NCBI GenBank assembly: GCA_046293135.1
Contig: JBKBPR010000004.1
Span: 62,001 to 126,000 of the forward strand
Length of the DNA: 64,000 nucleotides
Source: UBA2638 sp046293135
Lineage (GTDB): Bacteria; Pseudomonadota; Alphaproteobacteria; Micavibrionales; Micavibrionaceae
Direction of reading: 5' to 3'
The notes under the pieces are model-generated. The model was given only the letters and a program-made list of their open reading frames with translations. It was not told the origin of the DNA and did no database searches. The position numbers and the translations under genes were made by a program. This document shows, in pieces, positions 26,081 to 36,400 of the stretch. Position 1 is the stretch's first letter; every line of letters starts with the position of its first letter.

Positions 26081-27007
26081 ATGACAAATAAGCGTAACAA
26101 TCAAGAGCCATTACCATTTTCGCAGCGCGTTCAGGCGCAGCTTAAGGCATTTTTGTGGCGGCAGCGCGATATTATAATCCTTTGCGTAGGGTTTTACTGC
26201 TTTTGTTTGGGGTATTTATATCTGTTCCAGCGTGATTTCATGTATTTTCCGGGCGGTGTACGCCCCGATATCGCGGTCATCATCGATGAATCGCTCAGGC
26301 CGCAAGTCTTGAATTTGAAAACTGCGGATGGGCTTGAGATTTCAGGCTGGTTCTGGCCGCCGGAGAAGACCGAAGAGAGCAAAGAGAGCAAAGAGAGCAA
26401 AGAGGACAAGAGCAAACCTGTGATTGTTTATTTCCACGGCAATGCACAGAATTACGGCTATTGGATTGACAAGGCCTTGATCTATGTCCGCAGCGGTTAT
26501 GGCTTCGTTTTGGCCGAATATCGCGGTTATGGCGGTAATATGGGCAGGCCGAGCGAGCAGGGCTTGTTCGAGGATGCCCGTACGTATCTGAATTTTCTGA
26601 TCAATGATCTGAATTATACGCCGCAAGATATTGTTTTATTGGGGGAATCTTTGGGTACGGGGATTGCCGTACAAATGGCTTCGGAACGCCCTGTACGTGC
26701 GGTGGTTTTGCAAAGCCCGTACACTTCCACACTGGATGTTGCCCGCAATCAATATTGGATGTTTCCTGTAAAAGCGCTGATGAAAGACCAGTTTCGTAGC
26801 GATTTGATCGTGCCGCAGCTTGAAAACCTGCCGCTTTTGATTATCCATGGTGAGGATGATGATTTGATACCCGTCCATATGGCGCAAAGGCTTTATGAAC
26901 TGGCGCAGCCGCCGAAAAATATCATTGTTATGCCGCACACAGGGCATAATGATACATTTACAAATGGCGCGGATCAGTATGTTCTGGATTTTCTGGCCGC
27001 CTTATAG
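26081..27007 (+). CDS. Alpha/beta hydrolase with N-terminal membrane anchor
   Basis: About 308 residues. One hydrophobic segment (about residues 31-50) precedes an alpha/beta-hydrolase domain: oxyanion region YFHGNAQN, nucleophile GESLGTG, acid in HGEDDDLIP and histidine in HTGHND. It resembles the YqkD/ABHD13-like hydrolases of unknown substrate. A 9-base tandem repeat (26384-26405) encodes a Lys-Glu-Ser repeat between strands. The ATG at 26081 directly follows an in-frame GTG. Confidence 0.85.
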   Translation: MTNKRNNQEPLPFSQRVQAQLKAFLWRQRDIIILCVGFYCFCLGYLYLFQRDFMYFPGGVRPDIAVIIDESLRPQVLNLKTADGLEISGWFWPPEKTEESKESKESKEDKSKPVIVYFHGNAQNYGYWIDKALIYVRSGYGFVLAEYRGYGGNMGRPSEQGLFEDARTYLNFLINDLNYTPQDIVLLGESLGTGIAVQMASERPVRAVVLQSPYTSTLDVARNQYWMFPVKALMKDQFRSDLIVPQLENLPLLIIHGEDDDLIPVHMAQRLYELAQPPKNIIVMPHTGHNDTFTNGADQYVLDFLAAL

Positions 27008-27076
27008 ATTTGCCGTTTTTTATGAAGGTAAAATCATGATAGGCTCAGCCATGAATCACGTTTAGGAGGTTTTGGC

Positions 27077-27550
27077 ATGCCATGTCATTCCGCAATGATT
27101 GAAAATGTTATTGAAGTTGCGCCCGATGAGCCGGTTGAAAAGGTTCTGAGCGCTTTAAAAAAGAAGAAATCCCAGATCGCTGTTATTCTGAGCGAGGAGG
27201 GTGATTTGATCGGCTATCTGACGATGGCTGTTTTGCTGAAAAACCTGCTTCCTGTGTCCTTGAGTATGCAAGTGCCGGGACAAAATCAGGATATTGTTTT
27301 GGGCGCTGCGCCCGGTATCGCCAAAAGGCTGCGTAAGGTGAAGCCGCTCCCCGTTAGCGATATTATGGAGCGCAGTTTTCACGCGCTTGCGCCCTCCACG
27401 CCCGTTTGGGAAGGTGTGCAAATGCTGGTTGAGCATGGCGCGCCGATTTTTGTGCTGGAGGAGGGCGGTGAGCGCTATGTCGGTGTGATGACCGAGGCCT
27501 CGGCGCTAGAGGAATTAGAGCGCATTCAAAAGGATCAAAATACGGCTTGA
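27077..27550 (+). CDS. CBS-domain protein
   Basis: A 157-residue protein made of a pair of CBS motifs (ENVIEVAPDEPVEKVLSAL...GDLIGYLTMAVLL and HALAPSTPVWEGVQMLVEH...RYVGVMTEASAL), the fold that binds adenosine nucleotides. No catalytic domain is attached. A strong ribosome site (AGGAGGT) precedes the ATG. Its partner is unknown. Confidence 0.85.
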   Translation: MPCHSAMIENVIEVAPDEPVEKVLSALKKKKSQIAVILSEEGDLIGYLTMAVLLKNLLPVSLSMQVPGQNQDIVLGAAPGIAKRLRKVKPLPVSDIMERSFHALAPSTPVWEGVQMLVEHGAPIFVLEEGGERYVGVMTEASALEELERIQKDQNTA

Positions 27551-27599
27551 TGCATATTGGGTCGTTACATAGCAAGAGTTAAGCAAAGGAAAGTTCACA

Positions 27600-28151
27600 A
27601 TGAAGAATCAAAAGTTGAAAGCCAGATCGTTCATGGCGCTGAAAGTGTTGCTGCCTGTATTTTTACTTGTGGCGGCGTATTTGGCCTTTAATCAGGGCGT
27701 GTCGGCGGAAAATGGCTCTGCGCCAAGTGTGACCTCTGAGGGCGTAAACCTTGAAGGAGAGTTGACGATTCGCAGCGCACAGGGAGCGCGCCACCGCTTC
27801 ACGATTGAGCTGGCTTTGCGCCCCGAAGAACAGGCCAAGGGCTTGATGTTCCGCCAATCCATGCCAAAAGACCATGGAATGCTTTTTGTTTTTGGCAGCA
27901 ATAGGGAACGCTCGTTCTGGATGAAAAATACGCTTATTCCGCTGGATATTATATTTCTGGAGCAAGATGGCCGTATCCAGCATATCCACTCTATGGCCAA
28001 GCCGCAGGATTTAACAGGCATCACATCCGGTCTGCCGTCATATGCGGTGCTGGAGATCAATGGTGGCCTGTCCCATAAACTTGGTATTAAGGTAGGAGAT
28101 TACGTTCATCACACCGCATTCCGCAATCGCAATCTGGAGTACGCCGATTGA
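27600..28151 (+). CDS. DUF192 family exported protein
   Basis: 183 residues with an N-terminal signal or anchor segment (about 10-28) and a DUF192 domain: ELALRPEEQAKGLMFRQ, MLFVFG, FWMKNTLIPLDIIFL, YAVLEINGG. The family is widespread, periplasmic or secreted, and of unsettled function. It sits 49 bases after the CBS gene and is followed by tRNA-Pro. Confidence 0.9.
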   Translation: MKNQKLKARSFMALKVLLPVFLLVAAYLAFNQGVSAENGSAPSVTSEGVNLEGELTIRSAQGARHRFTIELALRPEEQAKGLMFRQSMPKDHGMLFVFGSNRERSFWMKNTLIPLDIIFLEQDGRIQHIHSMAKPQDLTGITSGLPSYAVLEINGGLSHKLGIKVGDYVHHTAFRNRNLEYAD

Positions 28152-28205
28152 TATAAAAGGCTTGCGAAATAAAAAGTCGTTGTGTATATCTATCACACAG
28201 AATGT

Positions 28206-28282
28206 CGGAGTGTAGCGCAGCCTGGTAGCGCAACTGCTTTGGGAGCAGTGGGTCGGGAGTTCGAATCTCTCCACTCCGACCA
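28206..28282 (+). tRNA. tRNA-Pro (TGG)
   Basis: A 77-base gene with acceptor stem CGGAGTG/CACTCCG, encoded CCA, T-loop GTTCGAATC, and anticodon loop CTTTGGGAG with anticodon TGG. Confidence 0.95.
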
Positions 28283-28323
28283 TTTTCAAACAAGATTTTC
28301 CTCACGTTTTTTCGGTTTTGAGT

Positions 28324-28629
28324 ATGAACAAAAAAGCCAAAATCTATAAGCCTTCAAAATCGGCGATGCAGTCCGGCTTGGGCAAGACGGCGTATTGGGT
28401 GCTGGAATATGAGCGCCAGAAGCCGCTGCGCCCCGATCCGCTGATGGGCTGGACGTCCTCAGGCGATACGCTCAATCAGGTGCGCCTGCGTTTTGAGAGC
28501 TGTGAGGCTGCCGTTGCCCGCGCCGAGCAGGAAGGGTTGGACTATCAAATCCTGCCGTCACATGAGCGCCGCATCAAACCGCGCAATTACTCTGACAATT
28601 TTCGTTATAAGCCAGTTTCCGCGGATTAG
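28324..28629 (+). CDS. NADH dehydrogenase accessory subunit, NDUFS4-like
   Basis: About 101 residues of the 'ETC complex I subunit conserved region' family, the bacterial homologue of mitochondrial NDUFS4 found in alphaproteobacteria. Signatures are ARIYKPSK-like AKIYKPSKSAMQSG, WVLEYE, DPLMGWTSSGDT and the C-terminal KPRNYSDNF. The start is ATG 28324; a TTG two codons earlier is less likely. It lies between two tRNA genes. Confidence 0.93.
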   Translation: MNKKAKIYKPSKSAMQSGLGKTAYWVLEYERQKPLRPDPLMGWTSSGDTLNQVRLRFESCEAAVARAEQEGLDYQILPSHERRIKPRNYSDNFRYKPVSAD

Positions 28630-28686
28630 CGGCTGGCGCAAAGGGCTTGCAATCGCGCTCCGATTTCTTTTATAGTCCTTGTTAGT

Positions 28687-28763
28687 GGTCCCGTAGCTCA
28701 ACCGGATAGAGCATCTGCCTTCTAAGCAGAGGGTTACAGGTTCGAGTCCTGTCGGGATCGCCA
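28687..28763 (+). tRNA. tRNA-Arg (TCT)
   Basis: A 77-base gene with acceptor stem GGTCCCG/CGGGATC, encoded CCA, T-loop GGTTCGAGTCC, and anticodon loop CCTTCTAAG with anticodon TCT. Confidence 0.95.
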
Positions 28764-28813
28764 TTTCTCTTTGAAATTTTTGGTGATGGCTTTGCAAGAG
28801 TTTGGGCGTTTCA

Positions 28814-28830
28814 CCCCACTCGCCCCACTT
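28814..28830 (-). repeat. Second copy of AAGTGGGGCGAGTGGGG
   Basis: The minus strand reads the same 17 bases as 11158-11174 on the plus strand. It lies 50 bases behind tRNA-Arg, in the same relation to its tRNA as the copy behind tRNA-Tyr. Confidence 0.75.
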
Positions 28831-28872
28831 ATATTTTCGGATTACATGGGCAAGCTGTGCAATAATATTGAA

Positions 28873-28933
28873 ACAAGGCGCAGTTCTGGTGCTATTAAAT
28901 CTAAAATAAGATAAAATTCCTAAATTGTCAAGT
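28873..28933 (-). promoter_or_regulatory. Promoter-like element, copy B of a repeated pair
   Basis: On the minus strand TTGACA (28931-28926), a 17-base spacer and TATTTT (28908-28903) form a promoter. 28915-28933 is identical over 19 bases to 10786-10804, and TGCGCCTTGT follows at about the same distance. It points toward tRNA-Arg. No protein gene lies behind it. Confidence 0.5.
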
Positions 28934-29005
28934 CAGATTGACAGTCGCGTTGCCCAGTGCTTTAAAGCGCTGCGGGATATGATTTTCCAAAATAACGTGA
29001 TTTAC

Positions 29006-29032
29006 AAAAAAAAAAGGTCCGGAGGACCTTTT
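29006..29032 (-). terminator. Rho-independent terminator for the nuclease cluster
   Basis: On the minus strand AAAGGTCC-TCC-GGACCTTT is followed by a run of T, a classic terminator about 310 bases downstream of the last minus-strand gene. Confidence 0.7.
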
Positions 29033-29343
29033 GGTAACTCCGGACAAACGGCGGTAATAGAGGGTGTGTACATTCTTTATATGCCATGTTCAGAACCATT
29101 GCAAGAAAAAAAGATCAAATTCTTATAAAATTTTATCAAAACCGAAACTAAATGAAATATTATCAAGTCTTCTCGTAATTCTTCAGTAAAAAATTTAATA
29201 AATCATGTAATAAAATAAACATTCAGTAAAATATATTTATTTGTTCAGTATAAGATATTGTAAAAATGCTTTTTTATTTTCTGTGTTAGTTTCGAATTTG
29301 CAAGAAATATACTTCTGTACTTGTAAGGATAGATTTCTATTCT

Positions 29344-32300
29344 TTAGTCGATGTCACTTTGCAAATAGTCGTCACGATAGGCCGAAGGCGGCGGATGAAT
29401 GCCATTGACGATAAAAGAAGCTTGCGGCGGCGATAACGCATTGAACATCGCCCACATATTCAATCGCTCATCACGGCCAGAGGCGACATAGGCCTTATTG
29501 ACCTGTTCGAAATGGGCGACAAGGATTTTTTCATCAGCGGTTTTAAACCCGTCAGCCCGCCATTGCCTTAGCTTTTGCTCCAGATGATCGATCCCTGTGA
29601 AGCCTGAACCCTTGAAGATTCGCGCCGCTTCTGTGTTTTGATTGGCGCGGAATTTCTCGGTGAGTTCCTCAATCGTATAGCCGCCGACATGGCCTGCACC
29701 GTCCATACCATCGACAAGGGCGAGCGTGGTGTCATAAATATGCCCGGTTTCAAGGGCGGGCTTGCCGCCCATATTGCTGAACACGGCGGCGCTGCTTTCC
29801 CGCAGCCTGACGAGTTTTCCGATCTCCAGCTTTTGCGGGCAATAGCTGGTCGGCAAGATCAGCGTTGTGATCGGCGTATCGCCAAAGGCGCTGAATTGCG
29901 GGAAGGTCAGCGCATCAAATTGCGCCGAGGGCAGCTTGAAGCTCTGTACGCCTTGCGCAACCTGCCGCGTATTGGCAAGCGGGTAGAGGTTTTCAATGCC
30001 GATATAGCTTATCTCATCACGGGCGCTGAGGCTTTGTCCCGCTCTAGCATAGTCTTGATGGGTTTTTTCCATCAGAATAGCGGATTGTGAAGGCTTGAGC
30101 TTGGACAGGTTGTGAACACTGACCGCCCCGCCGCTGTAAAGCCGCCCTGTTTCAATCTCGCGGAATACGACAGGTTTGCCGAGCGCAATCGCGGATTTTG
30201 TTTCGGGCGGCAGGTTGGGAACGGCAATCCCCTTGGCCGGAAGCGGTGCATCAATGGTTTCATGGTGATAGCGCAGATGATAGGCCGGCACGTCAATCAG
30301 AATGAAATTGCGGTCGTTCTGGATTGGCTGGCTCTCGTCGCGCTTGATGGTGTGGCGGATATAATCGAGCGGCAAACCGCTTTGCGCGTCGTGGCGGCCA
30401 ACCATGTTCAAGGCGGGGGAGCGCGGATATTTGCGCTTCATATCCTCCAGCCAGCGGCGGCACTGCACCAGAATTTTTTGACCTTCTTCGAATTGGACGG
30501 CCTTGGCAGCCTCGCTGAGCAGCGGGTTGCTATCCTTTTCCAGCAATTTCGGGTTGCGGGCGGTTGCGGCCATTTCCAAGCGTTTTAGCTCATATTCAAA
30601 GGTTTCCAGCGTGCTCATTCTGGCGGTATCACTGGTTTCGTTCGGCAGCCCCCACAGGCGGTTTTGCAGATCGGCCTTGTAAAGATGCATGTAGAGCGCC
30701 TCGGGGATATCATCGCGCGCGCCGAGATTGACAAAGCGCTGAATCAGCCGAAGCGTATGCGGCTCCGAGCCCAAGCGATGGAATTTCTCGCTCCACGCGC
30801 CGGATTTGAGCTTTGCCAGCACGACATCGGGATGTTGCTGTTTGAGATAGGACACGCTCAAGGCGCGGCCATGCTCATCGGCGATATAGGGCGTTGCGCC
30901 TTTTTCACCGTTATCAGGGCTGGCGAATAACAGCCGCTGCTTTTGATTCTTGTTTGGCGCTTTGCACCAGTTTTTATCAATAACGCCCTGCGCGTAGCTG
31001 GAGTTTTCTTTTTCCAGCTCGGCAATGAAATCGGTCATGATCCGCAATCCGACTTTCTTGCGGAAATCGCAGGCATCGCGCGGTGCGGTGAAAATGGCTT
31101 TCTTCTTGCGGCTGCGGCTGCCATCTTCGGCGGTGATGAAAGGGGTGCGGGAGCGATCGCGGCGTATATCGTCCAGAATATCCTTGTAAGGGTAGTTCTT
31201 ACCCTCATATTTCTTGGCGTAAATATCATTGGCGAGCTTGGTAAAGCTGTTGAGCGCGTCGGAGGCGCTATTTACATTGAGGCGTAGGATTTTGCGCAAT
31301 AGGAACGCGTCTTCGAGCGTTTCGAGTTGCAGATTCCCGTCATCATCGAAAAACGGCTCGCCCGTGGCGGGGTTTTTCAGATCATCGAAGATTGTGCGTT
31401 CACTCCCTGCGGCTTTTTTGCGGGTGTTGTATGATTTTTGCACCATAGATTTGAAGCTCTGGAACGCTGTACGGGCTGCGATCGTATGGAGGCTTGGCGA
31501 TGATTCGGCGCTGGCGCTCGATAGGTCAACATCCCTGAAGCCGTCAATGCGCGTGCTGCTGGATAATATCTCGTAATACAGCCCCAAGGAGTCGCTTTGC
31601 GCGTAATTGCGGTAATGGTCGATGAGGTAAGCCGTGAGAGCCAGATTGCTCAAGCTGCGGTCATTCTCGGCCATGAATTTATAAACATTGTCATGGCGGT
31701 TTTTGATCGTTTTGATAATCGGATGAATGTCGCGTGAGCCGTCCAGCGCGGCAAGGCTTTCGGGATCATCGAGATAAGGGACTTCGCCCGCGAATAAATG
31801 CGGCACTTCGTCCTCGAATAGCGTGACTTGCGGCGCGTGTTCCTTATAGCGCATATTGCGCTGGATCTCGGCTTGGGCGGCGCGGATATTCTCAACCATG
31901 ATCGGGTTTTCATCGATATATTTCAGATCGCGCTCAACCGCGCTGAGCTTGCCGCGATAGGTTTTGGCGAGATTGGTGCGCTGGAACACGTCTTTAATAT
32001 GTACCGCGCCGGGGAATTTGCGCAAAGATTCGACACGTACAGGTCTGTCAGGATCGCCGCGCACATGTTTGAGGCTGAGATAGGTGACCCAATCATCTTT
32101 GCTCATGTCCTTATAGGGCTTGCCCTCGTGGTTTGTGCCCTGATGGAAGCGGCCATCGGTGTGCAAGAAGACTAGGCGCTTCATCCGCCCCATTTGATCG
32201 TCCGTCCCCAAGAAGCGGTACAGGCTCTCGGAATGGGATATCCCCGCAACCTTGCGCGGCAGTGAGAATAGCTCCAGCTCCTTGTTGTTGCTTGTGGCCG

Positions 32301-33468
32301 GGCGCGTGAGAACCTGATTCAGCAGAGTTTTTTCATCGCTCTGGCGGGCGAGATTGCCGTATAGCCACGGATCAAGATCCATACAGTGATTTTCGATAGA
32401 GGCGGTCATAATCGCATCAACATGCGCGCCATGCGCCTTGACGAGATCGGCAAACGAGCTGTCATGCACCATAAACGGCCCGCCGCGCAGCATACGGGCG
32501 GCGTTGGGATGCCCCATATTCTTTTCCATGAGCGCGGTTTGCGCCAGAGATTTGCGGATTTTACCCGTGGCGGGGTCGATCAAATCACCGATTTTCAACC
32601 CCTCATCACCCTGTGTCGCGTAAATCGCAGTGGCATAAGCAAGGTTGAGCGTATCCATCAGGTAATTCTTTTTGCGCTCGGTATCGCTCAACCGCGCTCT
32701 GGAATAAAGGAAGGTGGAATCACGGCTATCAACGCCGACGCGCTGCTCATTGAGGCGAATGATCGGCAGATCGTACGGCGCGTTGAAAAAACGTACAGCC
32801 AGAACGGGATCAACATATTTCCACAAACTGCCATCGGCTTGATCGCGATAAACCAGATTGTCTTCGAAATGATCGAGGCGATAGGAAATCTTACGCTTTT
32901 GCGGGTGATAGCGGAAATCATGGACAATCTCGCCGGTTTTATCGTCAATCAGCGGGATGGGTATGACGATATCCGTTCCGGGTCGCTCCCCCGGCACTTT
33001 GCCGGCCTTGAAGGATTTGTTGATGTCGGTGATCTGGATATAGTCATAGGAGTCTTTTCGCAGATCGCCGCTTTCATCGCGGAAAAAATCCTCATAGGCG
33101 AAGGCCGCTTGCTCGATCCGCCAGTTGATTTTCGCCATCGCAAGGAAATACGGATCAAGCTCTTCGCTCTCAAGCGCGTAAGGCCCTTCGGAGAAGCGCT
33201 GGAGGATGATACTGCCCGGCTGGGGCATAAGATGCTCTGGCCGTTGCGGGAAAATCTGGGATGAGTTGAGATAATTCCCCGCAATATCGGTCAGGCAATC
33301 ACCCCATTCGGTGATGAACGGCGCAGCGGGCGTGGCGTAGGGCGTGTCTGAACGCACAAAGCCGCTGGTTTCCGTGTCAATCGTCAAGCGCATCAACTGC
33401 CCTTGCTTGAGCAGCTCGGCAACGGCGCTTTTCGGCGCTATACGTTTTTGAAACGGGTTAGATGACAT
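29344..33468 (-). CDS. Giant protein with exonuclease I-like DEDDh domain
   Basis: A 1374-residue protein. The N-terminal 400 residues resemble the DEDD exonuclease fold of exonuclease I/RNase T: D31-x-E33 in LTIDTETSG, a second-motif Asp in FFNAPYDLPII (about 235), LMDTLNLAYA (about 270), and a final HGAHVDAIM block (His and Asp spaced as in DEDDh enzymes, about 350). The remaining 970 residues, including an ExoI-like helical segment and a C-terminal region rich in loops, match no family I know. At the protein level it is almost three times the size of SbcB. It follows the metallo-beta-lactamase gene with an 11-base overlap and ends the operon. It is expected to degrade DNA or RNA from a 3' end; the activity is inferred. 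Confidence 0.6.
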   Translation of the reverse strand: MSSNPFQKRIAPKSAVAELLKQGQLMRLTIDTETSGFVRSDTPYATPAAPFITEWGDCLTDIAGNYLNSSQIFPQRPEHLMPQPGSIILQRFSEGPYALESEELDPYFLAMAKINWRIEQAAFAYEDFFRDESGDLRKDSYDYIQITDINKSFKAGKVPGERPGTDIVIPIPLIDDKTGEIVHDFRYHPQKRKISYRLDHFEDNLVYRDQADGSLWKYVDPVLAVRFFNAPYDLPIIRLNEQRVGVDSRDSTFLYSRARLSDTERKKNYLMDTLNLAYATAIYATQGDEGLKIGDLIDPATGKIRKSLAQTALMEKNMGHPNAARMLRGGPFMVHDSSFADLVKAHGAHVDAIMTASIENHCMDLDPWLYGNLARQSDEKTLLNQVLTRPATSNNKELELFSLPRKVAGISHSESLYRFLGTDDQMGRMKRLVFLHTDGRFHQGTNHEGKPYKDMSKDDWVTYLSLKHVRGDPDRPVRVESLRKFPGAVHIKDVFQRTNLAKTYRGKLSAVERDLKYIDENPIMVENIRAAQAEIQRNMRYKEHAPQVTLFEDEVPHLFAGEVPYLDDPESLAALDGSRDIHPIIKTIKNRHDNVYKFMAENDRSLSNLALTAYLIDHYRNYAQSDSLGLYYEILSSSTRIDGFRDVDLSSASAESSPSLHTIAARTAFQSFKSMVQKSYNTRKKAAGSERTIFDDLKNPATGEPFFDDDGNLQLETLEDAFLLRKILRLNVNSASDALNSFTKLANDIYAKKYEGKNYPYKDILDDIRRDRSRTPFITAEDGSRSRKKKAIFTAPRDACDFRKKVGLRIMTDFIAELEKENSSYAQGVIDKNWCKAPNKNQKQRLLFASPDNGEKGATPYIADEHGRALSVSYLKQQHPDVVLAKLKSGAWSEKFHRLGSEPHTLRLIQRFVNLGARDDIPEALYMHLYKADLQNRLWGLPNETSDTARMSTLETFEYELKRLEMAATARNPKLLEKDSNPLLSEAAKAVQFEEGQKILVQCRRWLEDMKRKYPRSPALNMVGRHDAQSGLPLDYIRHTIKRDESQPIQNDRNFILIDVPAYHLRYHHETIDAPLPAKGIAVPNLPPETKSAIALGKPVVFREIETGRLYSGGAVSVHNLSKLKPSQSAILMEKTHQDYARAGQSLSARDEISYIGIENLYPLANTRQVAQGVQSFKLPSAQFDALTFPQFSAFGDTPITTLILPTSYCPQKLEIGKLVRLRESSAAVFSNMGGKPALETGHIYDTTLALVDGMDGAGHVGGYTIEELTEKFRANQNTEAARIFKGSGFTGIDHLEQKLRQWRADGFKTADEKILVAHFEQVNKAYVASGRDERLNMWAMFNALSPPQASFIVNGIHPPPSAYRDDYLQSDID

Positions 33469-36400
33469 CGGGGCTAAATCCTCCGTTATGGCCTGTATTG
33501 TCCGGCGGTGATGATGGTGATGCGGCCTTCGGTTTTGTTTTGGCCTTCGCCTTGTTCGCCCTTTGCGCTTTATCTGCGCGCAGCATCAGCGAGAGCATCG
33601 AGCCTGTGCTTGGGCTGCGCGGCATTTCTTCATTGCGGATATTGGCGCTTGACGGCCCTAAAATGTTATTGCGCGCACTGTGATCGAGATTGGCGGCTTG
33701 CGGAAAGTCCTGCGCGAGAATGCTGGCTGTCTGCTCACGGTAAAGCCCGCTATGCTGGCCGTGTTCCGAGCGGCGCACATCAAGGCCGGAAACGCGCTTA
33801 TTGCCGATATCGCGCTGAACGATGGCGCGCACCATCTCGACAACGCCGCCATATTGCTGACCGTATTTGCGGCGCAGGCGTAAAAGCCAATAAGACGGGG
33901 TCAGGAAATCTGTGATTTTGAGGTCGAGCTTGCCGCTTTTTTCATCCGTAACCGCCTTCATGCTGACAAAATCATGCGGTTCGCAACGGCTGGTATCCCC
34001 GCCTTGCTGTTTGATGATATCGCGGGCGGTGTTGAGGTTTTGCCAAGAGGGAATATGCACAATCTCGTGGAGCTTGGCGTTGCTATGGTCAACCATCCGC
34101 CGCAAATCGTCCATAAAGCCGTGGCCGTGAATGTGGAAGGGGACATCATAAACACGGATTTCGTTGTTTTTGGCATCCCATTGCGCATTCCAGCCCTGTT
34201 TTTTGGCGGTTTGTAGGACATTTCCAAACTTTTCTTTCGGATTATAGATTTTAAATCCGTTCTTGAAGGCGCAAAACACAGTATCGCCACGATTTTGAAC
34301 GAGCATTTTCATCAAGCGGTCTTGTGCGATCTCCGAGGATGCGCCCATCGAGGCCGTTTGCGTGACGAAGATGGTTTTGGGCGTGTTATCGGAAATCTCG
34401 AAACCCGTATTGCGCACAAATTCATCATAATCAAGCAGGGAATCGCCATTCGCATAGCGGGAAAGTGTCGCAAAGCCCTCTTCGGCACTACCGATCGGCC
34501 CTGTGATGCGGATGAGCAGCTTATCATGGAAATTGCGCAGGAATTTGGCAATTTTTGAGGTACGGGAGTAATGCATCGAGGCTTCGGGCTGTTCGTTCAT
34601 CAAGGCCGAATACATGCGGCTATCGTTGCGGCTGCAGCGTTTGAGCGGATCAAAAGCGATTTTGCCATGCTTTTCCAGCGATTTGAGCGACCAATAGGCG
34701 GTGTTGCCATTGGCGAGGAGGTTGATCACGCTGCTTAAGCCGCGTTTTGTGGTGGTATGCGGCAATGCGCCTTGCTCATATTGCGCCAGAATATCAGCCT
34801 CGATTTGACCTTTGATGGCCTTTTTGGCCATGGCGAAATGCTGTTTTGGAATGGTTTGGAGCGTGTCGAAGTCAATGGTTGTGCTGGGCGGGCGTCCGGC
34901 CTCTTGCATGAGATTGCGCCAGACATCAAGATTTTCGGGCTGCATGAAGCAGTGATAGAGGATTTCGGGCTTGTCAAAGCCGCTTGCCTGCGCGCTGTCG
35001 CATTTATCCTTAATCAGGCGCATGATCTGATAGGGGGTGTCTTGCTCCAGCAAGTCCGCCGCGCTCATACCATCCTTGCGTTTGGCGGCGGCCTTTTCGG
35101 CGCGGAGCAGGCGTTTTTCAAGGAAGTCATCCACGGCGCTTTCGGCGGCTTCGAACAAAACCGCAGGGTGCTTGTCGATAGGGATCTGGATTGTACGCAA
35201 ATCAAGGTCAGGATAAACGCCGTTCTTGTTCATGACGCTGGAGCGGATTTGCATATTCGCGCCGACATCGGTGGAGTGGCGGAGCGTCGCGCTCTCGCTG
35301 ATAAGCTCATCCATCGCGTTGATTTCAGCGACTGACGTGCTGAACGGGACATGCAGCAGTAAAGCGCCCTTGACCATTTCCATACAGGCTTTCCAGTTGC
35401 GCTTGACCTCATCGGGGCGCGGCGCAAAGCCCGGCGTGGCGCAATTGGTCGGGTCGTGCTGGGCGATATAGAGCTTCGAGAAATCGCGGTCGGGGTATTT
35501 TTCGCTCAAATCCCGCAGCATATGCGATTGGAACTGGTGCGGTGATTCTTTGTTTTCTGGGGTGGCATAGGCCGATTTTAGCCCCGCTGTCGCAATCAGC
35601 CCTTCCTTGGCGGCATCGGAGATTTGCGGCAAGCGCAGCAGCGCCATTTGCCCTTCTTCGGCAAATTTCAGGCCGTTCGGGGTGAATTCATAGGCATCGC
35701 CATAGTTGAAGAATGTTTCATTCCATTGCTCGCCGTTGAATGTGCCGGTGATCATATTGGCTATGACCTCGGCGGAGTGGCGCGTTGCGTTCAGGCAGAG
35801 CTGATTCCAGAAACGAATATTGCCGTTCTTGTCCTGTACGCTGTACGCGTACACCCCGTTGCCCATAGAGATCATGCCGGAATCGGGCGCTTCGGGGTTG
35901 GTAAATTTGGGATAGTCTTCCTTGCGGACACCGAGCTTGCTCATACGGCTGCGGACGATATCCTCCACCGCTTGCGTACAGATGACGTTTTTACCCTGAA
36001 ACAGCCCTTGCATTGCCATATATTCGATTGTCGAGTGATCGAAATGGTCATGGGTGAGGAGAACTGTATCAGATTTCTCCCAGACCGCGCGGAAATCGGG
36101 CTGAATGCCCTCATAATCGCCGTTGCCGTTCGCGGGTTGGTAGGGAATGTCGATAATAATACCGCATTCATTCCACGTGCCGTCGGCCTCCTTATAGCGG
36201 CTGAGGAACGCATTCCCGCCGCCCAGACCATCACCACCAGTCCCGACTTGTTTGGAGAGGTTGCGGCCGTTAAACGGAATCCACAGCATTTCGATACCGT
36301 CCTCCAAAAGCGGCGGAGGGCGCAATTCCTTGAGGATATCATCAAGGCGGCATTCGTGGATCAGATCATGCAGCGGCGGATATTTGCCCTTATTGAGGTA

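Larger units (their letters stand above)
28764..29343. other. AT-rich gene-free region between tRNA-Arg and the nuclease cluster
   Basis: The 580 bases contain no credible gene. They hold the CCCCACTCGCCCCACTT repeat (28814-28830), the second promoter-like element (28873-28933, minus), a terminator (29006-29032, minus) and a strongly AT-rich stretch from about 29100 to 29340. No integrase, direct repeat of the tRNA or insertion sequence was seen. Confidence 0.7.

Noticed and set aside
28925..29128. A 67-codon frame behind tRNA-Arg
   Set aside because: Spans the terminator hairpin and an AT-rich tract; reads as random sequence.
32386..33264. A 292-codon plus-strand frame antisense to the exonuclease-like gene
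   Set aside because: It lies wholly inside a much longer gene with recognisable motifs, and its composition (shadow of a GC-biased third position) and lack of any domain are typical of a spurious frame.
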